Shown here: piece by piece, positions 33,076 through 38,923 of the stretch
Numbering within the stretch: position 1 is the first letter of the stretch
Layout of the letters: the number at the start of each line of letters is the position of its first letter
Assembly (NCBI GenBank): GCA_026391315.1
Contig: JAPLDT010000078.1
Span: forward strand, 1 to 38,923
DNA from: Bacteroidia bacterium
GTDB lineage: Bacteria; Bacteroidota; Bacteroidia; Bacteroidales; Prolixibacteraceae
Direction of reading: 5' to 3'
Length of the DNA stretch: 38,923 bases
Program-made: the position numbers and the translations under genes
The notes under the pieces: model-generated
Databases searched by the model: none
The model's input: only the letters and a program-made list of their open reading frames with translations
What the model was told of the DNA's origin: nothing

Positions 33076-33849
33076 TTAAATCCGAATCAACGCGCTCTCC
33101 TTCACCCAACCTTTATTCCCGTCGGCAAGGCGAATTTCGATCCAGTCGCCCAGTTTGTCGGTGATTTGCACGCTGAGTCCTTCGTGGAGGATGAAGAGTT
33201 CAGTTCCGGTTTCACTGGGAGAACCTTTCATGCGGACACTTCGCTCGGTGATGACCCCGCTGTTGTGGTGGACCAGTTTGCTCCGCTGGCTGGAACCAAA
33301 CGAGAAGGTCACCAAGCTGTATGAGAGGGCAACAACGGCAAACCAGAAGGTGAGTTGTTTGTTTCTGATGGTGGTGGCAAAGAGGAAAAGCGCCACTAAA
33401 ATCAGGAAGAGAAAAAAGCTGATGAGTGAGTTCGTGCCCCAGCTATCGGCCGGACGGGAGCTGATGAGTTCGTGCCACCAGCGCAGAAATCCTGGTTCCG
33501 GAAGAAGGTCGATGTTGTCGACTACCTGCCTTTTGGCCATATTGAGGTTGAAGAGTGCATCTTCATTGCCGGGTGACAGTTTCAGCGCCCGCTCATAATT
33601 GAGGATGGCAAAAGTGATGTTGCTGGATTTATAAAGAGCGTTTCCCAGGTTGTAATAGAGCTCGAAAGACTCGAACCCTTTGGCTGAAATTGCCTCGTAA
33701 GTTTTAACTGCTGTGGCATATTTCCCCGAAGTATAAAGCTGGTTACCTTTGGTCAGCGAATCCTGCAAAGCTGGTATTTGTCCGGTAACTGCTTGTATAC
33801 TGCTAAAAAAGAGCAGGATAAGCAAATATTTTTGAATGAAATTTCTCAT
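33076..33849 (-). CDS. batE: BatE: TPR and SH3-like protein of the aerotolerance operon
   Basis: 257 residues from MRNFIQKY. Signal peptide, TPR repeats (about 25-115; YTSGKYATAVKTYEAISAKG, LYYNLGNALYKSS), two membrane segments (SLISFFLFLILVALFLFATT and FWFAVVALSYSLVTF), then a bacterial SH3-like domain (ERSVRMKGSPSETGTELFIL, GDWIEIRLADGNKGWVK). This is the standard BatE layout. Bat proteins form a membrane complex linked to aerotolerance and envelope stress in Bacteroidetes; the mechanism is not settled. Last gene of the operon. Confidence 0.9.
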   Translation of the reverse strand: MRNFIQKYLLILLFFSSIQAVTGQIPALQDSLTKGNQLYTSGKYATAVKTYEAISAKGFESFELYYNLGNALYKSSNITFAILNYERALKLSPGNEDALFNLNMAKRQVVDNIDLLPEPGFLRWWHELISSRPADSWGTNSLISFFLFLILVALFLFATTIRNKQLTFWFAVVALSYSLVTFSFGSSQRSKLVHHNSGVITERSVRMKGSPSETGTELFILHEGLSVQITDKLGDWIEIRLADGNKGWVKESALIRI

Positions 33850-33870
33850 CTGGTTAAATTTCTTGTTTTT

Positions 33871-33979
33871 AAATATTACACAGAGTTCCACAGAGGGATC
33901 ACAGAGCTACACAGAGATTAAAAACGCCATTTTTCTCTTTGTAACTCCGTGCTTCTCCTTTTTCCTCTGTGTAATATTT
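33871..33979. repeat. ACACAGAG hairpin between batD and batE
   Basis: AAATATTACACAGAG (33871-33885) pairs perfectly with 33965-33979. Further CACAGAG words fill the left side and CTCTTTG/CCGTG words the right. It lies inside the operon, 14 bases before the batD stop on the plus map. Confidence 0.8.
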
Positions 33980-33994
33980 ATCATCGTACAACTC

Positions 33995-35797
33995 TTATTT
34001 TATCTCTTTCTCCATTACCGACATCACCTCTGTTGCCTCATCGAAGAGCTCCTTCATTTTTTCTGAACCTCCTCCCGGAGCAAAGCGGGCGAATTCGCAG
34101 GTATCCAGAATTTGCACAAAGCGTTCGATGATACCAGATTCAACTTCGTGTTTGGCGAGTTCGTCGGAGGCTTTTTCCCTGGATAGTTCCGATGCCGGGA
34201 TGGTCAGTTTGTCGCTGAGATATCCCCAGAAGGCACGGGTAACGGATTCGTAGAATTTCTCATTCGAACCGGCATGAAGATGCTGGCTGGCCTCTTTGAG
34301 CCTTTTGAGCGCCACCTTGCTAGCTTTTTTGTTTTTCATTCTGGCTACATTGGCATTTTCCCTGATCCGTTTTTGATATAGCAGGTAAATGGCCAGCAAA
34401 ATGAGAATGCCACCGATGTAAAGCAGATAGAATGCGAAGGAACCAAAGAAAGTGTAACCTTTGGCCTGAAATTCGGTAACCGCACTCTTGATATAGCGGA
34501 TGTCTGTACCAATTTGCTTCAGGTCCTCCTTGGCAACAGCATTGACTGTTTGGGCACGAGTGCCGTCTCCTTTCGCAACTTTGATCTGGTACTCCTCCGT
34601 AGTTTTGGTTACATATCTTTTCGAATCGGTGTCGAAATAGACGAAGTTGACCGCCGGTATGGTATAGGTGCCGGCAAACCTTGGCAGGAACAGGTATTCG
34701 AAGGTGATGTTTCCGTTGAGACCTTGCTCGGAAGCGCTAAAATTGCTGTTGGTTTTGGGATCGTACACCTCAAAATCGGCAGGAAAACTTATTTTCGGAG
34801 GATTGATAAGTTTGATGTTTCCATTGCCTGTCACATCCAGTTTGATTGTAATGGCATCGTTCTCCCTGACACTTTTGGCCGTGATGGAGGAGCGAATGTC
34901 AAATTTACCGACGGCACCCGAGAATCCCGCCGGAGGTGCGGGCAGTGGCGATACGTTAATCGAGACCGGATCGCTGATAATGGTGGCCTTCACATTGGCA
35001 AAGGAGTCGAAGAAATCATCGAACATACTCTGCGATTTTTTAACCCGTTGCTGAACGATGCAGTCAATTTTGACCGAACCAATGGAGATATTTCCCGTTT
35101 GCTGAGGGAAAAGCAGGGTCTTTTTTAGTGTACCTACGTTGTATATTTCGCCAAGGTAAGTCTCCCTCTGCAGGGATATTTGTTGAGCAAGCTGAATGTC
35201 CTGCGACCAGAATCCCTCGAAATTTGGTATGGAGATGTCCTCAAAACCATTCAGGTTGACCTTCGAATAGATTTTTATGGTGGCGGTAAGATGTTCTCCC
35301 TTGTAGAGCGACCGTTTGTCGAGATTCATCCTGACGAAAAGGTCTTTTTTGGGTACCGTACCCGGAGTGGAAGTGGGTTCGTCGACGCCGCCCGTTGAAG
35401 GTTTTGCAGAACCTTTCACTACCTCAATAGATTGTGAATTGGAGGTGTATTCTGTTCCGCCTACCGTGATGGAACCGGGATTGATGGTGAAACGGCCCTC
35501 TTTTTTTGCACGAAGGACGTAAAGATAGGAATACGAAACCGATTGGGAACTAACCCCGTTGATGATCTGAAAATTGGTACTTTGGGAGGTGGATGGCCCC
35601 ATCAAAACATCAAAATCGCTAAGATTCGGAAGTTTGATATTTTGTCCGACGGCATTGACCGAAAAGGCCAGCCTGAATTGCTCTCCAAGCTCAACGACCT
35701 GAGGGGCCTCCATGGTAAAAACGACCTTTTCGGCTGCCCATCCGGGCAACGTGAAGAGGAGGGAGAGGAGTATGAGTTTTAACTTCTTAAAAAGCAT
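33995..35797 (-). CDS. batD: BatD: beta-sandwich membrane protein of the aerotolerance operon
   Basis: 600 residues from MLFKKLKLILLSLLF (signal peptide). Repeated periplasmic beta-sandwich domains follow (VELGEQFRLAFSVNAVGQNI, KKDLFVRMNLDKRSLYKGEH, ITIKLDVTGNGNIKLINPPK), one membrane segment (FAFYLLYIGGILILLAIYLL) and a cytoplasmic helical tail (FYESVTRAFWGYLSDKLTIP). This is the BatD pattern; it probably anchors the VWA proteins in the membrane. An in-frame start at 35833 is less likely. Repeats separate it from batC and batE. Confidence 0.92.
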   Translation of the reverse strand: MLFKKLKLILLSLLFTLPGWAAEKVVFTMEAPQVVELGEQFRLAFSVNAVGQNIKLPNLSDFDVLMGPSTSQSTNFQIINGVSSQSVSYSYLYVLRAKKEGRFTINPGSITVGGTEYTSNSQSIEVVKGSAKPSTGGVDEPTSTPGTVPKKDLFVRMNLDKRSLYKGEHLTATIKIYSKVNLNGFEDISIPNFEGFWSQDIQLAQQISLQRETYLGEIYNVGTLKKTLLFPQQTGNISIGSVKIDCIVQQRVKKSQSMFDDFFDSFANVKATIISDPVSINVSPLPAPPAGFSGAVGKFDIRSSITAKSVRENDAITIKLDVTGNGNIKLINPPKISFPADFEVYDPKTNSNFSASEQGLNGNITFEYLFLPRFAGTYTIPAVNFVYFDTDSKRYVTKTTEEYQIKVAKGDGTRAQTVNAVAKEDLKQIGTDIRYIKSAVTEFQAKGYTFFGSFAFYLLYIGGILILLAIYLLYQKRIRENANVARMKNKKASKVALKRLKEASQHLHAGSNEKFYESVTRAFWGYLSDKLTIPASELSREKASDELAKHEVESGIIERFVQILDTCEFARFAPGGGSEKMKELFDEATEVMSVMEKEIK

Positions 35798-35833
35798 AAT
35801 TAGATAATCGTTATTTTGTTCGTTTATCAACAA

Positions 35834-35950
35834 GTGACTAGAGTGAACTAAAGTGACTAGAGTGAACTAAAGTGACTAGAGTGAACTAAAGTGACTAGAG
35901 TGACTAAAGTTACGCACTATTTATGTTTGCAGCGATCAACTTTAGTCACT
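35834..35950. repeat. CTAAAGTG word element, copy 2: three exact 19-bp repeats plus a hairpin
   Basis: GTGACTAGAGTGAACTAAA is repeated exactly at 35834-35852, 35853-35871 and 35872-35890, then partly. AGTGACTAAAGTT (35899-35911) pairs with AACTTTAGTCACT (35938-35950). The loop contains TTACGC, ACT and TATGTTTG, shared with copy 1 at 5617-5736. It sits between batC and batD, eight bases from the batC stop. Confidence 0.85.
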
Positions 35951-35957
35951 TTGTTTT

Positions 35958-36734
35958 TTACCAATTCTTTTCCACGTTCCTTTTCTCTGCTTTGAGCGCC
36001 TGGGCTTTTTTTACCTTTTCCTGGGTCTGTTTTTCATCATTCTCCAGCGCCTGAAGCATCTGCTCAGCATTCTGTTTTGATATTTTATTCTGTTGTGGCT
36101 GCTGTTTTTGATCTTTTTGCTGATCCTTGTTTTGATCCTTGTTCTGCTTTTGCTTATCCTGATCTTTTTTCTGATCCTTATTTTGATCTTTGTTTTGGTC
36201 TTTTTTCTGATCCTTGTTCTGATCTTTCTTATCCTTATCCTTGTCTTTGTCTTTATTTTGCTGCTTTTTCTTCTCCTCTTCCTTTTTCATTTTCATTGCG
36301 TAGGCGAGGTTGTATTTGGTTTCAGGATCGTTGGGGGTGAGGCGTAATGCTTTTTTGTAGGTAGCGATACTTTCATCCAGCTTTTTCTGCGCCAAATAGG
36401 AATTTCCCATGTTGTGAAAGGCCATCGATTTGTCGATGGGAAGCGCCGCTTTTTCAGCGATATCTCCGAACTCTTTGGCAGACTCGTCGGCCTTCTTCTG
36501 TTTGTAGAGCGCATCGGCAAGGTTGAACTGCCACTGGTGGTCTTCCGGTTTTAACTCCAACGCCCTGCGGTAGGCCACTTCCGCCTTACCAAAACTGACA
36601 GTATCCAGTTTGGCCGTATCCTTCAAGCCGGTTTCAAACCATTTATTGCCCTCCCGGACAAACTTCCTCTCCTTTTGGGCCAGAGCTACAAAAGTGGGTA
36701 AGAGAAGTATGATTAGGATGTAATATTTCTTCAT
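35958..36734 (-). CDS. batC: BatC: TPR protein with a long Lys/Asp/Gln tail
   Basis: 258 residues. Signal peptide (YYILIILLLPTFVALA), TPR units (ELKPEDHQWQFNLADALYKQ, AFHNMGNSYLAQKKLDESIA, PNDPETKYNLAYAMKMK), then about 65 residues of NKDQ/KKDQ repeats and a charged helix. Repeated low-complexity DNA (GATCCTTGTTTT-like) encodes the tail and may vary in length. Start ATG overlaps the batB stop by four bases. BatC is thought to work in the periplasm with BatB. Confidence 0.9.
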   Translation of the reverse strand: MKKYYILIILLLPTFVALAQKERKFVREGNKWFETGLKDTAKLDTVSFGKAEVAYRRALELKPEDHQWQFNLADALYKQKKADESAKEFGDIAEKAALPIDKSMAFHNMGNSYLAQKKLDESIATYKKALRLTPNDPETKYNLAYAMKMKKEEEKKKQQNKDKDKDKDKKDQNKDQKKDQNKDQNKDQKKDQDKQKQNKDQNKDQQKDQKQQPQQNKISKQNAEQMLQALENDEKQTQEKVKKAQALKAEKRNVEKNW

Positions 36735-37681
36735 GACAGTATTTTGTTTGTTCCGAATAGTCTGAAATTTTTGAGCCACTTGTTTTTGCGGTCCAGAATC
36801 AGGAAATCTGCAAGTATCAGGAAGAATGCGAGGGTAAGGAATACCGGAAACTGGTCGTTGTATTCAGAATATTCGCGGGATTCCATCTCCGTTTTTTGCA
36901 TTTTTTCGATCTCATTAAAAAGATTGTTGAGCCCAACTTCCGCATTGTTTGCACGAATGTAGGAGCCACCACCGGCTTCAGCGATCTGGGTCAACATCGG
37001 TTCGTCCAGTTTGGTTACCACGATGCTGCCCGACTTGTCTTTCAGAAAGTTACTGCTGCCTTCTGTCAACGGGATAGGTGCCCCCTGTGGCAGACCCATG
37101 CCGATGGTATGCACCACAATTCCTTTGTCTTTGGCTTTTTTGGCCATTCCTACCGCATCGTCTTCGTGATTTTCACCATCGGTGATGATGATGATGGCTT
37201 TACTCCCTTCGAAGTTCGGGGAGAAAGATTTCATTGCCATCTCGATGGCTGCGCCGATGGCAGTACCCTGAACCGGTACGACATCAGTTGTAATAGATTC
37301 CAAAAATAGTTTGGCCGAAGAGTAGTCAGCCGTGATTGGCAACTGGACATAGGCCTGACCGGCAAAAACCACCAGTCCGATTTTGTCATTCTTAAGCCGG
37401 TCGGTCAGCTTGGCGATGGCACGTTTGGCCCGCTCCAATCTGTTGGGTTTGATATCCTGCGCTTTCATGCTGTTTGAAACATCCAGTGCGATAATCAATT
37501 CCACCCCTTTTCGTTTTGTCAGGGTCAGTTTTGATCCAAACTGTGGTTGTGCAAGGGCGGTGATCAGGCAGGTGATGGCGAGCAGCCACAGGATCCTGTT
37601 AAAGAGAAAGAGGAAGACCAACGCAGGGAGAACCAGGAAGATATAGAAATATTCGGGATGAGCGAATCTGAACGAATCCAT
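36731..37681 (-). CDS. batB: BatB: VWA-domain membrane protein
   Basis: 316 residues. N-terminal membrane segments (YFYIFLVLPALVFLFLF, ILWLLAITCLITALA), a von Willebrand A domain with MIDAS motif ALDVSNSM, a conserved Thr region (VPVQGTAIGAAIEMAM) and ITDGENHED, and a C-terminal membrane segment (FPVFLTLAFFLILADFLIL). Standard BatB. It starts 20 bases after batA and overlaps batC. Confidence 0.94.
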   Translation of the reverse strand: MDSFRFAHPEYFYIFLVLPALVFLFLFNRILWLLAITCLITALAQPQFGSKLTLTKRKGVELIIALDVSNSMKAQDIKPNRLERAKRAIAKLTDRLKNDKIGLVVFAGQAYVQLPITADYSSAKLFLESITTDVVPVQGTAIGAAIEMAMKSFSPNFEGSKAIIIITDGENHEDDAVGMAKKAKDKGIVVHTIGMGLPQGAPIPLTEGSSNFLKDKSGSIVVTKLDEPMLTQIAEAGGGSYIRANNAEVGLNNLFNEIEKMQKTEMESREYSEYNDQFPVFLTLAFFLILADFLILDRKNKWLKNFRLFGTNKILS

Positions 37682-37701
37682 ATAATTTAATTTTCAGTGC
37701 G

Positions 37702-38691
37702 TTAAGGTAATTTTCTTAAATATGTCAACTGAAGAAACAGGGCGAAAAGGGCCAGAAGCAAGGCCGGAACAGCATACCTTTTGTACTCTTCCGTTTTTGA
37801 ACTCAACTCCTTGCTGTCAATCTTTGATTTCTCCAAACGGTCGATTTCTTTGTAGATCTCGGCCAGTTTCAAATTGTTGGTAGCCCTGAAATACTTCCCA
37901 TCGGTCAGCGTGGCAATGGTCTGAAGCGTCTTTTCGTCAATCTTGACCTCTATATCCCTCATCTGGATACCGAAAGGTGTCTGAACAGGGAATGGAGCCG
38001 TACCGATGGTTCCAATTCCAATGGTATATACCCTGATGCCAAATGTTTTGGCAATTTCTGCCGCTGTGATCGGAGCGATTTCGCCGCGGTTGTTCTCCCC
38101 GTCGGTGAGAAGAATGATCACCCTGCTCTTGGCTTCACTGTCTTTAAGTCTGGAAACTGCATTGGCCAATCCAAGTCCGATGGCTGTTCCATCTTCAATC
38201 ATACCGCTTTCGATGTTGTGAAAGAGGTTCAACAGGACAGCCCTGTCGGTTGTCAACGGACATTGGGTAAAGCTTTCCGCAGAGAAGATCACAAGACCCA
38301 TTCGGTCAAATTCCCGTCCGGAGATAAATTCGCTGGCTACATTCTTGGCTGCCTCAAGCCTGTTGGGCTGAAAATCGCGGGCAAGCATGGATCCGGAGAT
38401 ATCGAGGGCAATGATAATGTCGATCCCTTCGATGGTCTGGTTGCGCCAACTGCTCGACGACTGCGGTTTGGCCAGGGCTGCTATCAGCAGGGACATTACT
38501 CCCAGTTGCATCACAAACAGCAGGTGGCGCAGGTAGTGTTTCCATGTTTTTGGCGAATTTCTGAATGGGGAGATCGTCGAGATACGCATACTCGCGCTCG
38601 ACCTCTTCTGCTTCCAGATGTACCATCCGATCAAAGGGAGTAATACCAACAGCAGGTAAAAATACTCGGGACGTGCAAATGTTATGTTCAT
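37702..38691 (-). CDS. batA: BatA: VWA-domain membrane protein
   Basis: 329 residues. Membrane segments at 12-27 and 55-75, VWA domain with MIDAS ALDISGSM, TAIGLGLANAVSRL and LLTDGENNRGEI, and a C-terminal membrane segment (AVPALLLALFALFLQL). Its ATG overlaps the stop of the upstream gene by four bases. BatA and BatB are paralogues and are expected to form the core of the Bat complex with a MoxR ATPase, which would lie to the right of the window. Confidence 0.94.
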   Translation of the reverse strand: MNITFARPEYFYLLLVLLPLIGWYIWKQKRSSASMRISTISPFRNSPKTWKHYLRHLLFVMQLGVMSLLIAALAKPQSSSSWRNQTIEGIDIIIALDISGSMLARDFQPNRLEAAKNVASEFISGREFDRMGLVIFSAESFTQCPLTTDRAVLLNLFHNIESGMIEDGTAIGLGLANAVSRLKDSEAKSRVIILLTDGENNRGEIAPITAAEIAKTFGIRVYTIGIGTIGTAPFPVQTPFGIQMRDIEVKIDEKTLQTIATLTDGKYFRATNNLKLAEIYKEIDRLEKSKIDSKELSSKTEEYKRYAVPALLLALFALFLQLTYLRKLP

Positions 38692-38923
38692 GGCTGCTTT
38701 TCAGTTTCGTTTGCACTTGCATTCTCTTTCTCAGCCTCCGGCCCTGTAACCTTCGGGATCGGTTTTTTCGCTACTTCCACCGGCTCAATCTTGGTCTCCT
38801 CCACCAAGTTATAGGCCTGAACCAGCACGAAATGATTTTCGTCGGCCAGCGGTGTGTATTTGGCAAATTTTACCAGGTCGAAGGTGTCAAGCGTTTTCTG
38901 CAAACCTGTAAAAAGCTTGCCTT
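38688..38923 (-). CDS. C-terminal part of a bat-operon protein (DUF4381-like), 5' end off window
   Basis: 78 codons remain open to the right edge. KLFTGLQKTLDTFDLVKFAK and YTPLADENHFVLVQAY resemble the C-terminus of the small membrane proteins (DUF4381 type) encoded between the DUF58 gene and batA in Bacteroidetes. The last 30 residues are a Pro/Lys/Glu-rich tail. Overlaps batA by four bases, so it belongs to the operon. An apparent start at 38903 is an internal TTG. Confidence 0.65.
   Translation of the reverse strand, partial: GKLFTGLQKTLDTFDLVKFAKYTPLADENHFVLVQAYNLVEETKIEPVEVAKKPIPKVTGPEAEKENASANETEKQP

Noticed and set aside
36077-36347. Two overlapping plus-strand frames of Leu/Phe/Asp repeats
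   Set aside because: Mirror of the NKDQ low-complexity tail of batC.

Overview
The window reads as chromosome of a Bacteroidetes bacterium, most likely an anaerobic Bacteroidales-type organism. The evidence is a batA-E aerotolerance operon, a type IX secretion protein (PorQ), promoters with the Bacteroidetes -33 TTTG / -7 TAnnTTTG pattern, few Shine-Dalgarno sequences, secreted GH20 and GH2 glycosidases, and an NADH-linked [FeFe]-hydrogenase operon. Species cannot be named from sequence alone.

Layout. 1-3127 (minus): hydrogenase accessory operon DRTGG > PHP > [2Fe-2S] ferredoxin > hydB, running off the left edge. 3503-5615 (plus, divergent): a PAS sensor and a SpoIIE/PP2C phosphatase, probably a signalling pair tied to the hydrogenase. 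5735-10703 (minus): pfkA, ispH, a small antitoxin-like gene, cmk, porQ and a YkgJ-like Cys-cluster protein. 11221-13784 (minus): an EamA transporter and a GH20 hexosaminidase, followed by tRNA-His (minus). 14056-21901 (mostly plus): a HEAT-repeat AlkD-like protein, a double GNAT protein, a shortened bL31B gene, lon, a PAS histidine kinase, a response-regulator/glycosyltransferase relic and a rhomboid protease. 22138-27302 (minus): an AT-rich accessory stretch with a long TPR protein, a GIY-YIG protein, an HTH/AbiEii-like nucleotidyltransferase pair and a metallophosphoesterase; a decayed copy of the tex 5' end lies inside it, in direct orientation to the real tex at 27484-29613. 29816-32323 (minus): GH2 enzyme and cyclase-family protein. 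33076-38923 (minus): the bat operon, entered from the right edge.

Two themes stand out. First, almost every longer intergenic gap is filled by inverted repeats whose arms are tandem short words (CTAAAGTG, GGATAAAG, ACACAGAG, AATAAGAT). Several are nested concentrically, with up to five rings at 16007-16452, and some fit a convergent gap stop codon to stop codon. Second, three relic or mini genes within 9 kb look like internal deletions that join the start of a gene to a later part: bL31B (37 codons, with promoter and terminator intact), response regulator/glycosyltransferase, and a tex copy whose junction is a 7-bp direct repeat. Repeat-driven deletion and insertion appears to be shaping this chromosome.
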